From contig NZ_JBBKTX010000005.1 of assembly GCF_044962685.1 (NCBI RefSeq), forward strand, positions 1 through 64,000: a stretch of DNA of 64,000 bases. The letters run 5' to 3'. The position numbers were made by a program, and so were the translations under genes. The notes under the pieces were generated by a model. It searched no databases. It was not told where the DNA came from and saw only the letters and a program-made list of their open reading frames with translations. Shown piece by piece: positions 50,425 through 59,259 of the stretch. Numbering within the stretch: the first letter of the stretch is position 1; each line of letters opens with the position of its first letter. This stretch comes from Oceanobacter antarcticus. Its GTDB lineage: Bacteria > Pseudomonadota > Gammaproteobacteria > Pseudomonadales > Oceanobacteraceae.

Positions 50425-52440
50425 TTATTCTTGAACAGGATGAATCAAGCCACGCGTTCTCCATCGATTACCATTGACCAAAGACTCAAACAATACGCCA
50501 TTGGTTAATTTCAATTCATCAGCATGGTCAGTGACGATAATTTGGGGGCTGAAGCCATAAGCCTTTTTTATCTCGTTACAATAGTTCGATAACTGACTAA
50601 ACAAATTTTCTACAGCAACAACATCCTCATCAACAGCTCGTTCATTGGCAGAGCGTTGTTCGTTTTCCTTAGCTTTCTGAGATTCAAAAGACTCAGAGTT
50701 ATCACGGTTAAAATTAGGAAAATAAACCTGAGTAGGCTGATCCAAAAACAATACCGAAGGGATGGCACATTTTTCACCTAATTCAGCAAAATACTTATGC
50801 AATGCCAAAAATAACGTTACATGACAGTAAAGCCAGTTTGCACCACTGCCCATTGAACGTAGGTAAATCTTTTCGTTTTCAGGCGTTAAATGATAAAGGT
50901 CGAATGTCTCAAATGAAAAATTTAGGTTGATTGGCTTATAGCTTTTCTCAAATTCAAAATGGCTACCTATGCTAGCCATATATTCGTTTACCTTATCCGA
51001 TGCAGCTGCCAAACCTTTTTGCACATCGTACTCTTTTAGTGAATCAGCAATCTTCTTGAGATTCTTTTTTAACTCTTTGATTTCTTTTTCTAGTTCAGCG
51101 TCATCAGCCATATTTAAGGTGTCAAGAAGTGCATACAGCTTGGCTTTTTGCATAATAATGCTTTCATATAAGCTCTTCTGTTCTGATAACTGCTGATTTG
51201 CTTTTTCAATTTCTGTTATTTGTTGATTGAGATCGGTTAGCGACTTACTAACAATCTCTGTATCACGCTGCACTTCAATCAAAGATGATTCAAATTTTGC
51301 TTTCATTGGGCGAGCTTGCGCAAGGTTCCCCGAAACTTTCGCAATGGCCTGCTGAAGCTTCTCTGCACTTTGTCGCAAGCTGTCTTTTTCAGTATGACAG
51401 AATGGGCATGCCGAGTCGGAAATATAAACCTGCTGAGGTGAGTTAAACCGTTTTACATTATCAACAAATCGTTCTTCTTCCTGGATATGTTTATTAATTG
51501 ATGCAGTTTGACGCTGCAACTTTCGTAACTCAGCAGTTTTTTGATTGCGCTCGATTTTCAACTGCTCATACCGTTGTGTAATAGCATCGGAATTATGATC
51601 TATTTTCTCGGCAACTATAATACTATCAAGCTGATCCTTAGCGTCTTGAGGATGTTGGAGCACCTTTGGCAGTGATATGGGCTCATCTTTAAACCCCATT
51701 AAGGCGAAAAGCTGGCTTAGTGCAGGGGCGACTTTTTGTTTATAGCTTTCTGATGTACGTTTATTGGTTTCTTTTTGCCGTTCTAAACGTTTTAAGCCTG
51801 TACTTAATCGTTCTTTTTCTTGTGATAAGTGAAAGAATTTTTGATCGACAAGCCCTAAAAATATTTTTGTATGTTCAATTGCTTGGTCGCGCTTTTCCTT
51901 TTCGTCGAATCGATAAAACAACGCATGTTTATTGGCAACCAAATTTTGATGTTGAAGCATAAAGGATGAAAAACTACGCACCGATGGTGTCGGCGATTTT
52001 TGATTAAATCTCCTGTTAGCTCTCGCGGCCAAAGATTCATCAACATCATCAATATCTAGGAAAAAGTCTCTTAAATGCTTCTTAAACTCGCTTAACGGAC
52101 GAAAATAGCTGGCATTAAAGTATTCGCGATCAATCTCTTCCGAATCGAATGCGTCAACACGACGAAAAAATGCTTTTGTTGCAACACTGGGGTCGCGGGC
52201 GATCACCATATCTTGTTTGTTAACAGCAAGCGCGACATAGTAAATCACAGCACTGTTTGTAATCACCCCCTTGGGAATAGTGTTCTCTTCGCTACCAAAG
52301 CAATAATCAAAAATTTCAATTAAGGCACTTTTACCGGTTGACGACTTACCGGTAACAACATTGAGCCCTTCTTGAAAACTAACAGGGTGTTTGAGCCCTT
52401 GCTTATCGATCACACCAATTTCATGAATAAGGGTTTTCAT
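50425..52440 (-). CDS. ABC-3C system ATPase (DUF3732, SMC/Rad50-like)
   Basis: This is a 671-residue ATPase of the ABC-three-component conflict systems. Walker A is in LNVVTGKSSTGKSALIEIFD (about residue 28). Two long coiled-coil arms span about 195-500 and are separated by a zinc-hook-like SACPFCHTEKDSL. The C-terminal head has SMGSGANWLYCHVTLFLALH as signature-like segment and PSVLFLDQPTQVYFP as Walker B region, then IIVTDHAD. It is expected to sense or grip nucleic acid and control the partner subunits. It overlaps the middle-component gene by four bases and is AT-rich compared with flanking genes. Confidence 0.9.
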   Translation of the reverse strand: MKTLIHEIGVIDKQGLKHPVSFQEGLNVVTGKSSTGKSALIEIFDYCFGSEENTIPKGVITNSAVIYYVALAVNKQDMVIARDPSVATKAFFRRVDAFDSEEIDREYFNASYFRPLSEFKKHLRDFFLDIDDVDESLAARANRRFNQKSPTPSVRSFSSFMLQHQNLVANKHALFYRFDEKEKRDQAIEHTKIFLGLVDQKFFHLSQEKERLSTGLKRLERQKETNKRTSESYKQKVAPALSQLFALMGFKDEPISLPKVLQHPQDAKDQLDSIIVAEKIDHNSDAITQRYEQLKIERNQKTAELRKLQRQTASINKHIQEEERFVDNVKRFNSPQQVYISDSACPFCHTEKDSLRQSAEKLQQAIAKVSGNLAQARPMKAKFESSLIEVQRDTEIVSKSLTDLNQQITEIEKANQQLSEQKSLYESIIMQKAKLYALLDTLNMADDAELEKEIKELKKNLKKIADSLKEYDVQKGLAAASDKVNEYMASIGSHFEFEKSYKPINLNFSFETFDLYHLTPENEKIYLRSMGSGANWLYCHVTLFLALHKYFAELGEKCAIPSVLFLDQPTQVYFPNFNRDNSESFESQKAKENEQRSANERAVDEDVVAVENLFSQLSNYCNEIKKAYGFSPQIIVTDHADELKLTNGVLFESLVNGNRWRTRGLIHPVQE

Positions 52441-52880
52441 CGCGGTTTCACTCCTAAAAACGCATAAATCTCGACCACTGAGTGCTCACTAAATAACCGA
52501 CCTAACTTTTCTGCACTTTTTTGAGTGATAACAACCTCATCGGATTTCGTTAGGGATAACCGCTGCTCATTAACGTTTAGCCAATCATTGACTAAACAGT
52601 ATTGAATACACTGTTCCGTTAAGGCTTGAAATCCGTCAATGCGTTCTTGAAGATCATAAAGTTTTGGCCTGTCGTCAAACACAGACAATATAGAGCTTCG
52701 CTTGTTCGAGTTCAACAGCTTATGGCTATATAAGGGATGGCTACAAAGCGGTATGACCAACTGGGCAAGCAACAAGTTGTTTTCAGATTCCTCTAGGGTC
52801 GCATAAAAAGAAGCCAAGTATGGACCATACTCAAATGGGTTGTACTTTAATTCATACAGAGCGTCGACAATGCTACTCAT
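52437..52880 (-). CDS. ABC-3C system middle component
   Basis: This 147-residue, mostly helical protein has no catalytic motif. It begins IVDALYELKYNPFEYGPYLA and has QLVIPLCSHPLYSHKLLNSN. Its size and its place, overlapping both neighbours by four bases, match the middle component of ABC-3C systems, thought to link the ATPase to the effector. The C-terminal part (DEVVITQKSAEKLGRLFSEH) looks like a winged-helix fold. Confidence 0.8.
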   Translation of the reverse strand: MSSIVDALYELKYNPFEYGPYLASFYATLEESENNLLLAQLVIPLCSHPLYSHKLLNSNKRSSILSVFDDRPKLYDLQERIDGFQALTEQCIQYCLVNDWLNVNEQRLSLTKSDEVVITQKSAEKLGRLFSEHSVVEIYAFLGVKPR

Positions 52881-54013
52881 GGCTCAACCCTCCACTTCAA
52901 ATTACGCTCGTCATCGTCCATTGCATCATGGATAAGACCATTTCTAAAAACTATATCTGGATTAGGGTAGCCCTCGATACCGAATGGAATTTCGCTAGTG
53001 ACTTGATCAAATAGATCTTGTGATATTGCTACTGGACTACCTTTTTTTCGGCAAGCACTGCGATATTTTGCAGAGAAAGTTTTAATCCACCTCTCTCGAT
53101 ACTGGCTAACCACTTCCCTGAATTGAGGATAGCCATTTAGTTCCTCGATTAACGCGTTTCTAAGTTCAAGCCAGCTACCTATGGCTTCTGGTAAAACATC
53201 GTCATACTCAATCTCAATGATTTTTTGGGCAAAAAACTCTTCAATATATGTATCTACTTCATCTTCTGTTGCATCTCTGACATCAAAATCAGGAATAGTA
53301 AATAAAGTAGGCCCCCATTTTGCGGTCAAGGACTCTCGTTTTTGGTCAAACGAGGTTTTATCAATTACCCATTCGGTATCATTGGCCTGCTCATAGATAA
53401 AGCCAATTAGACCTTCAGAAAAAGCTTGCCTATTAGACGGCGGAATGTAGCCACTGAGCTTATTGAAATATATTTTTTTCAGTGTTCCTAAATCTGCCGA
53501 TTCAACATGTAATACGACTTTTCCGAGTACGTGCATCAAACATTCTTGAGCTGTATCCACCACAACGGCTTTCTGTATTTTTATGATTTCAGATGGCTTT
53601 TTAGCATTAAGCTGTTCATCAGTACGTTCGGCAAAAATATCTTGTAGCACAGCCAAACGTTGTTCAGGTGTTTGTGTATTCCAATCCTTTAGCCGAGTGG
53701 TTGCTCCAAAAGCCTGAGTGGTATGCAGTACCAAAACACCATATTGGGTATGATCGAACTCGGGAGCTAACCAGTTCTTGAGTGTTTTCCAGAGATTTTC
53801 GTGATGGTCGGTAAGCCGATCAGCATAATGTTTAACCTCCGTTTGGGATGAAGCTAATACATCAGGCGACATAAGACTCACATCACCGTCTTTTTCAAAC
53901 CATACGGATTGGCCTTCTTCCAATGCAAAGCACTTATCCAAGCCAATCAAAACTTGGTAATGAAAAGCTAAGGCGGTTGTTAACGCGGAATTTTTAGTTT
54001 TTCCTCCACTCAT
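52877..54013 (-). CDS. ABC-3C system effector-like protein with nuclease-type N-terminus
   Basis: This is a 378-residue first gene of the three. The N-terminal 110 residues look like a restriction-endonuclease fold of the Cap4/dsDNase type: SVWFEKDGDVSLM supplies the acidic residue and SSQTEVKHYADRLT the ExK pair; both lie in the expected order. The C-terminal two thirds are helical and probably bind the middle component. Predicted role: cut or degrade DNA when the ATPase subunit signals invasion. Its start lies about 100 bases inside the cassette, behind an AT-rich leader with TATAAA, so it may have its own promoter. The ribosome site is weak (AGGAACTGAAAGCT). Confidence 0.8.
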   Translation of the reverse strand: MSGGKTKNSALTTALAFHYQVLIGLDKCFALEEGQSVWFEKDGDVSLMSPDVLASSQTEVKHYADRLTDHHENLWKTLKNWLAPEFDHTQYGVLVLHTTQAFGATTRLKDWNTQTPEQRLAVLQDIFAERTDEQLNAKKPSEIIKIQKAVVVDTAQECLMHVLGKVVLHVESADLGTLKKIYFNKLSGYIPPSNRQAFSEGLIGFIYEQANDTEWVIDKTSFDQKRESLTAKWGPTLFTIPDFDVRDATEDEVDTYIEEFFAQKIIEIEYDDVLPEAIGSWLELRNALIEELNGYPQFREVVSQYRERWIKTFSAKYRSACRKKGSPVAISQDLFDQVTSEIPFGIEGYPNPDIVFRNGLIHDAMDDDERNLKWRVEP

Positions 54014-54109
54014 AGCTTTCAGTTCCTAATATCCATTTATAGTAAATTGCGAATAGCAAAACGATTCCATTTTTTAAATGCGAATGTGCACAATATTTTC
54101 ATTAGCGTA

Positions 54110-54163
54110 TAACGCCCCGCTAAACCGCGCCGCTTTTTGGCGTCGGTTTTGAGCGGTTTGTTA
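54110..54163 (-). repeat. Integron attC site, cassette 1
   Basis: This is a 54-bp attC on the minus strand, opening TAACAAACCGCTCAA and closing GCGGTTTAGCGGGGCGTTA. The arms AAACCGC and GCGGTTT pair, and an inner GACGCC/GGCGCG-like hairpin surrounds AAAAA. The reading frame of cassette 1 ends inside it (TAG at 54120), which is common for cassette genes. Confidence 0.88.
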
Positions 54164-54563
54164 GCCATTTTAATTTTAGTGCACTTGCGGTCCATCGTAA
54201 TGAAAGATGAAAAATACATGGCGGTAAACATATGATGCCTAGCCAAATGTATTGATTTAGCAAGTTGTTTAGTGTGAGTGAGCCGTCAATCATAGCCACT
54301 GATATTGGGGTAGCCACCATGACTGATGTCAGTACTGCTGTAATGCCGCCCTTGAATGCTTTTGCTGTAGAGCTTGCAAACCATATTGCAGGAATTAATG
54401 AAATAAATGCAATGAACCATCCGGCGCCAAACGGCAAAGAAAAGTACTCAGTCCAAACTGAATTTGGTACTGTTTTTGAAAATAGGAACTGGTTAGGTAA
54501 CAAAATAATAGCCACACAAAGAAAAATTATGCTGATAATTGTAGTTGCGACTTCTCGGTTCAC
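54120..54563 (-). CDS. Cassette-encoded membrane protein, unknown function
   Basis: I start at GTG 54563, preceded by GGAAG; the ATG at 54605 lies outside the cassette, in the attI region. The 147-residue protein has four predicted helices: IISIIFLCVAIILLPNQFLF, WFIAFISLIPAIWFASSTA, a segment from GGITAVLTSVMVATPISVAM, and YIWLGIICLPPCIFHLSL. The last 15 residues are encoded by the attC site. I recognise no family, which is usual for integron cassette genes. It is the first cassette after attI and would be best expressed from an integron promoter. Confidence 0.65.
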   Translation of the reverse strand: MNREVATTIISIIFLCVAIILLPNQFLFSKTVPNSVWTEYFSLPFGAGWFIAFISLIPAIWFASSTAKAFKGGITAVLTSVMVATPISVAMIDGSLTLNNLLNQYIWLGIICLPPCIFHLSLRWTASALKLKWLTNRSKPTPKSGAV

Positions 54564-54581
54564 TTTATATCTTCCATGTAT

Positions 54582-54635
54582 GGCTAACAGTTTATTAGTG
54601 CGCATGCGCGGTTTCTGGGCAAGCCGGTTTCTGGG
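54582..54635 (-). other. attI-like integration site
   Basis: Between the integrase gene and the first cassette, the minus strand has a GTTAGCC core (54582-54588) at the cassette boundary. Next to it are two direct copies of CGGTTTCTGGG (54609-54619 and 54625-54635), 16 bases apart. The attI sites of known integrons have the same plan: a core site plus two direct repeats that bind the integrase. The rest of 54636-54894 holds the integrase promoter region; a TATACT at about 54854 could be a -10 box. I saw no LexA box. Confidence 0.6.
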
Positions 54636-54894
54636 AAATCACCGTAACTACTTGAATAATAGGAAGTAAAATCCATTTCCAGATCAGTCCATTCTGTGAA
54701 AGCGAGCATGCGCATTAACTCCTTTGTGCCTTGCGTATTAATCTGTAAACCTGCGCAACAACTTTCCGTGTATCAATGCCTTAACGATAACAACGTCCGA
54801 GAAAGCGCGCAAGGCTTCTGAAAAAGCGCGCATTGATTTGGGCAAACTTTCAATTATACTGGATATGCATACACATCAGATCAAGGAGTGATCA

Positions 54895-55458
54895 ATGACT
54901 TCCAGCCCCTTTCTCAATGACATTCGCCGCTTTATGCGCACCCGCGGCTACAGCCTGCGAACCGAGAAAACCTATGTTTACTGGATTCGGTTCTTTATCG
55001 TTACCAAAAGCGGAGACATCCCAAAGAGATGGGGGCTGCTGAGGTGGTGCAGTTTCTGGGGTTTCTGGCGAATGATCGTCATGTCTCGGTCAATACTCAG
55101 AAGCTGGCCTTGAATGCGTTGGCGGTTCTCTATAACACGTATCTGGAATTGCCTCTGGGCGACCTGGGCTTTCAACATGCCAACAAACCTGCCAAATTGC
55201 CTGTGGTGATCTCATCGCAGGAGGTCGGACGCATTCTTGCCGTGATGAATAATCGGGATCGGCTGATATTTTCGCTGCTATTTGGCTCCGGTTTGCGCAT
55301 TTCTGAATGTTTACGGCTGAGAATCAAGGATTTCGATTTTTCTCGGCGAGCACTGACCGTACACAGCGGCAGATGTTGCCACCACGCAGATCTATACCCA
55401 TGTGATCGGCCAGCATTTTGCGGGCACTGAAAGTCCGATGGATCGGTTGATGATGTGA
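54895..55458 (+). pseudogene. intI: Inactivated integron integrase (intI)
   Basis: The ATG follows AAGGAG. Frame 1 encodes FLNDIRRFMRTRGYSLRTEK and TYVYWIRFFI, the typical IntI N-terminus. A one-base deletion near 54990 shifts to another frame, which reads RHPKEMGAAEVVQFLGFLA and continues to LIFSLLFGSGLRISECLRLR, with the first catalytic Arg. Near 55366 (ALTVHSG) the rest of the catalytic domain, including the IntI-specific additional domain and the HxxR box, is missing. A third frame then supplies the end: ADVATTQIYTHVIGQHFAG, with the nucleophilic Tyr, stopping at 55458. About 195 of the usual 320 residues remain. The enzyme is dead, so the array is frozen unless another integrase acts. 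Confidence 0.88.
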
Positions 55459-56211
55459 ACGGCGGTCCCTGTCTATCGGATTATCAGACAGATTGACCCT
55501 GTAACTTTGCCATTCGCACCAGGTTGTAGGCCATCATGGTCATCTCAAGAGCGCTGTTGACCTTCGCCAGTCCTTTCACTTTTAACTGCCGTAAGGGGCC
55601 GATGGTCTTACCCCAACCGAAGGGTTCTTCGACCCGTTTACGCACAATCTGACTGGCGGCATATCCCACTTTATGACTGGTTCGACCATCGATGGCTGAG
55701 CCGCCGGGACGTTTGTCATTGCGGGCAACATGGGGCGTGATGCGGTGCTTCCTGCATTCCTTCACAAACCCTTTGGTATCGTAGTTTTTATCCGCGCCCA
55801 CGGTTTTACGATGGGCTCCCGGCAGTGCTTTTAAAACCCGGACCGGCTCATCAATGCTCAGGCCGATAACCAGCGTGTGCTGAATCTGTTCGACCAGTTG
55901 CCGTTCGCTGCGAATACTGAAGAGGATTTGCAGCAGCAAGGCTCTCAATAAACGCTCCGGAGGAATGGATTCCCGGCCACGCTCGGAATAGATTAGGCTG
56001 AGTTTCCAACCGATGTGGGTGAGCGCCTGATCGAACAGGATTTTGATGGATCGTAAAGGATGATCGTGTGGAACCCGTTCATCCAGTTTGATGGTGGTGG
56101 ACAAGGGTTCCTGAGTAATGTCAGCGCCATGCATGGGAGTCCGGGAATCCATTGAAAAAGAGCATTTTACCGAAGCCAGTAGACATCAGGGATAAAATCA
56201 ACAGCCTGCTA
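55459..56211 (-). mobile_element. Deleted insertion sequence flanking the integron, right copy
   Basis: The right end, CAGCCTGCTA ending at 56211, matches that of the copy at 48921-49532, and the two are nearly identical for their first 300 bases. The left limit is uncertain: no matching inverted end is visible between intI and the transposase stop at 55484. The two copies lie in the same orientation on either side of the integron. Confidence 0.65.
55484..56152 (-). pseudogene. Internally deleted DDE transposase
   Basis: The 222-residue frame joins an intact N-terminal DUF772-type domain (LDERVPHDHPLRSIKILFDQ, GRESIPPERLLRALLLQILF) to the C-terminal part of the same transposase (KTVGADKNYDTKGFVKECRK, SHKVGYAASQIVRKRVEEPF, GWGKTIGPLRQLKVKGLAKV). 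The middle of about 130 or more residues, including the first catalytic Asp, is missing at HTLVIGLSIDEPVRVLKALPG. The frame is open but the enzyme cannot be active. Confidence 0.8.
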
Positions 56212-56231
56212 GGAGTCCGACAGGCTCCTAG
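56209..56231. repeat. Dispersed hairpin repeat, copy 2
   Basis: CTAGGAG, a 9-base loop and CTCCTAG form a perfect 7-bp stem between the IS end and the acyl-CoA ligase stop. The core recurs at 41543-41561 and, as a half, at 47771. It could serve as a terminator-like structure, but no T-run follows. Confidence 0.55.
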
Positions 56232-56239
56232 CCACTCAT

Positions 56240-57892
56240 TCAGTGTTCGTCATTGGCGATCATTTCACGCAAGCGTTTTTTGTTGATCTTGCCAACACTG
56301 GTTTTGGGAATTTCCGCCACGATATGAATGATTTCCGGAATCGCCCATTTATTGATACGACCACTGTCCACATAACCTTGCAGGTGCGCCTTCAGCAACT
56401 CCGCAGTGAGCTGGCTATCTTTCATGGCGACAACACGGGCCAGTGGCCGCTCGTCCCAGCGTTTGTCGGGCACGCCGACAACCGCGACTTCACTGACATC
56501 GGGATGCAGGCTGATCAGGCTTTCGATTTCCAGTGACGATACCCATTCACCACCTGTCTTGATCACATCCTTGATACGATCCTTGATCTGTAACACGCCA
56601 CTCGGTTCGATGCTGGCAACATCGCCGGTGTGCATCCAGCCCCCTTCCCACAGCTCGGCGCTTTTTTCCGGCTCCTTGAAGTAACCTTGGGTTAACCAGG
56701 GGGCGCGCACGACGATCTCACCCATCTGTTCACCATCGTGTGGCAACTCATTCCCTTCCATATCGCGGATCTGCATATCTACCAGACCCACCGGAATACC
56801 GGTGCGGATGCGGTAAGGCATTTGTTCTTGCATCGGCAAGGCCCGCACACTGGCAGGCAGGTAACTGGCGGTGATAATCGGACAGGTTTCTGACATGCCG
56901 TAGGCGGTGAAAAACAGAATGCCGCGTTCAGCCATTTCGTTCGCCATGCCCAGTGTCGGGGCGCTGCCACCAGTCAGCATTTTCCAGCCAGACAGATCCG
57001 CCTCCTTTGCTGCCTCACAGTTCAGAATCATCTGCAATACCGTCGGCACACCGTGGGAAAAGGTGACCTTTTCGCGCTGAAACAGACCCACGAGGAAATT
57101 GGGGTCATAACGACCGGGGTATACCTGTTTGGCACCCAGCAGCGTGGCGACATAAGGCACACCCCAGGCATGAACATGGAACATCGGCGTCATCGGCATG
57201 TACACATCATCGGAACGGAATGCCCCCAGGCCGTCAATGCTGCCCAGCGTCATGGCGCTATTCAAGGTATGCAATACCAGCTGTCGATGACTGAAATAAA
57301 CACCTTTGGGATTGCCGGTGGTGCCGGTGGTGTAAAACGTAGTGGCAACGGAGTTTTCGTCAAAATCCGGGAAATCATACTGTGTTTCGGCAGCGGCCAG
57401 TAATTGCTCGTATTCGCCCAGCGTATTCAGGCTGGTCTCGGTTGCACTGGCACCATCGGTCAGTTGTACCACGCCGCGCAAGCGCGTCACCTGCGGTACG
57501 ATCTGTTCAGCCACTGCCAGGAAATCGTCGTGTACCAACAACAGGTCGTCTTCGGCATGGGTCATGGTGTAACTGATCTGATCCGGGCTCAGGCGCACAT
57601 TCACGTGATGCAACACGGCACCTATCATAGGTACGGCAAAATAGGCTTCCAGGTAACGGTGGCTGTCCCAATCCATCACTGCCACGGTGTCTCCTGCCTG
57701 TATACCCATGGTGGTGAGGACATTGGCCAGCCGACAGATACGCTGATACAGCGTGGTGTAGTCGTAGCGTATCAGGTCACGGTAAACAATTTCCCGCGTG
57801 GGTTCGTAGCGTTTGCCAGACAGCAGCAGGCTTTTGATCAGCAGTGGTGACTGGTACGCCTGCTCGGTGGGTGCCACTATTTTTGTTTTCAT
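56240..57892 (-). CDS. Fatty-acid/carboxylate CoA ligase (AMP-forming)
   Basis: This is a 550-residue acyl-CoA synthetase. I start at ATG 57892, after CGGAGAATAACC. Family motifs are VATTFYTTGTTGNPKGVYFS (ATP/AMP-binding loop), MTPMFHVHAWGVPYVATLLG, FFTAYGMSETCPI and GGWMHTGDVASIEPSGVLQI, with KDRIKDVIKTGGEWVSSLEI and a C-terminal lysine in TSVGKINKKRLRE. It activates a carboxylic acid with ATP and CoA; the sequence style is that of medium- or long-chain fatty-acid ligases. It is downstream of the porin gene but separated by a terminator. Confidence 0.92.
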   Translation of the reverse strand: MKTKIVAPTEQAYQSPLLIKSLLLSGKRYEPTREIVYRDLIRYDYTTLYQRICRLANVLTTMGIQAGDTVAVMDWDSHRYLEAYFAVPMIGAVLHHVNVRLSPDQISYTMTHAEDDLLLVHDDFLAVAEQIVPQVTRLRGVVQLTDGASATETSLNTLGEYEQLLAAAETQYDFPDFDENSVATTFYTTGTTGNPKGVYFSHRQLVLHTLNSAMTLGSIDGLGAFRSDDVYMPMTPMFHVHAWGVPYVATLLGAKQVYPGRYDPNFLVGLFQREKVTFSHGVPTVLQMILNCEAAKEADLSGWKMLTGGSAPTLGMANEMAERGILFFTAYGMSETCPIITASYLPASVRALPMQEQMPYRIRTGIPVGLVDMQIRDMEGNELPHDGEQMGEIVVRAPWLTQGYFKEPEKSAELWEGGWMHTGDVASIEPSGVLQIKDRIKDVIKTGGEWVSSLEIESLISLHPDVSEVAVVGVPDKRWDERPLARVVAMKDSQLTAELLKAHLQGYVDSGRINKWAIPEIIHIVAEIPKTSVGKINKKRLREMIANDEH

Positions 57893-57937
57893 GGTTATTC
57901 TCCGGGTGGGACAGACAAGATAGGCTGTCTGCCTGAA

Positions 57938-57966
57938 ACAAAAAAAGCCCTGACGCAATTCAGGGC
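57938..57966 (-). terminator. Rho-independent terminator of the porin gene
   Basis: On the minus strand GCCCTG, an 8-base loop and CAGGGC are followed by seven T residues. It lies 85 bases after the porin stop and before the ligase gene start, so most porin transcripts should end here. Confidence 0.8.
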
Positions 57967-58050
57967 AAATGGATCTCGATCAAGCGATGGAGAACCCAGT
58001 GTCAATTTCATCGAACTCTGTCATACCGCCGGGCATGCCGACGGCGCATC

Positions 58051-59259
58051 TCAGAACATAAAGCGGGTCGACAATTGCAGCGCTTTCATGCTTTTTTCAA
58101 CCGCTTCACCACTGCTCATGGTGGCGACGTTCCATTTTGCCAATTCTGCACCAAAGCGCACCTTGGCCGTTGCTGTCCACATCAGGTTGGCATGCAATGA
58201 CTTGGTGGTGTCAATACCGCCTTCTGCCGCGTCATCGTTGGCACCAGTGCGGGACATCATCAGCGTGGATGCCAATGCAGGCGACCAGACGTGGCGCAAT
58301 GCCAGTGATGCACCCCAGCTGTCAAAACCCTGCAAACGCGGGCGAGCGGTATCTTCATTCGGGTAGCTGCCCAGGCCCATGTAACGGCCCAGCGCACCCT
58401 GATTGTATTGCAGCCGGACATCATCGCTGCTGCCCAGCGGGAATTTGGCGGTCAAACTCAATGCCGAAGCGCGTTGGTGGTCAACGCCATCGGACAATTC
58501 CCGACTGACCGCTCCCAACGAGGCGTGACCCCAGCGGCCATCGGCATTGATACGCACCACCAGATCGGGCGTTTTGTTATCGTCACCGCCGTCTTCCGGA
58601 TTTTCCAGCGCCAGCATCAGGCTGCCACCGCTGAACGGTTGGGTATAACGCACTTGCGTCTGACGCACAAAAATAGCTGAGGCATGTTGACCAAAGGCGT
58701 TCAGGTCACCCAATGCCGCCAGATCCATAAACGTCGACCAGGTCTGGCCAATCAACAGATTACCCCAGCTGCCGTAAGCGTGGCGCAAACGCAAACCATG
58801 ACTGTTGGACACGGTTTCGGTGCCATCACTGCCGTAAAAATCCGCTTCCAGATGCGTGCTCAGTGGCTTGTCGCCCGCCATGGTGCGGGTTTTGATATAC
58901 AACCGGGATTCCCGTGCAGTCATGTCCAAACGCTGACTCTGACTGTCGTCGGCCGCCTTGACATAAGGGGCACCCAGCAACGCATTTTTACCATTAACGC
59001 CATGATCGGTGTACACCAGATCGCCGCGAACATAACCACCAATGGTCAGATGAGTATCGCCGATAACCAGAGCACCCTTGTCGCTGCTCACCAGAGCGCG
59101 CTGGCGTAAGGTTTCAACGTCATGTTCCAGTGCAGTCAAACGCTGCTGCAAGGCTTCCGGGGTGTCTGTTGCTGTACTGTCTGCAAATGCAAACGGTGAC
59201 GCCAGTGTCAGTGTCTGGCCAGCCAGAATCAGGGCGATGGAAGTGCATGGGTATTTCAT
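58051..59259 (-). CDS. DcaP-family outer-membrane porin
   Basis: This is a 402-residue porin. The signal peptide ends at LASPFAFA, and a short N-terminal coiled coil (ALQQRLTALEHDVETLRQRA) precedes the barrel, as in trimeric DcaP channels. The barrel begins LTIGGYVRGDLVYTDHGVNG and has SHGLRLRHAYGSWGNLLIGQ with TWSTFMDL, a strong family motif. The last strand ends in LQLSTRFMF. DcaP proteins pass dicarboxylates and other anions. It follows the substrate-binding protein gene on the same strand after 187 bases. Confidence 0.88.
   Translation of the reverse strand: MKYPCTSIALILAGQTLTLASPFAFADSTATDTPEALQQRLTALEHDVETLRQRALVSSDKGALVIGDTHLTIGGYVRGDLVYTDHGVNGKNALLGAPYVKAADDSQSQRLDMTARESRLYIKTRTMAGDKPLSTHLEADFYGSDGTETVSNSHGLRLRHAYGSWGNLLIGQTWSTFMDLAALGDLNAFGQHASAIFVRQTQVRYTQPFSGGSLMLALENPEDGGDDNKTPDLVVRINADGRWGHASLGAVSRELSDGVDHQRASALSLTAKFPLGSSDDVRLQYNQGALGRYMGLGSYPNEDTARPRLQGFDSWGASLALRHVWSPALASTLMMSRTGANDDAAEGGIDTTKSLHANLMWTATAKVRFGAELAKWNVATMSSGEAVEKSMKALQLSTRFMF

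Noticed and set aside
54840..54894. LexA box before intI
   Set aside because: CTGGATATGCATACACATCAG has CTG and CAG 15 bases apart instead of 10, so it does not fit the consensus.
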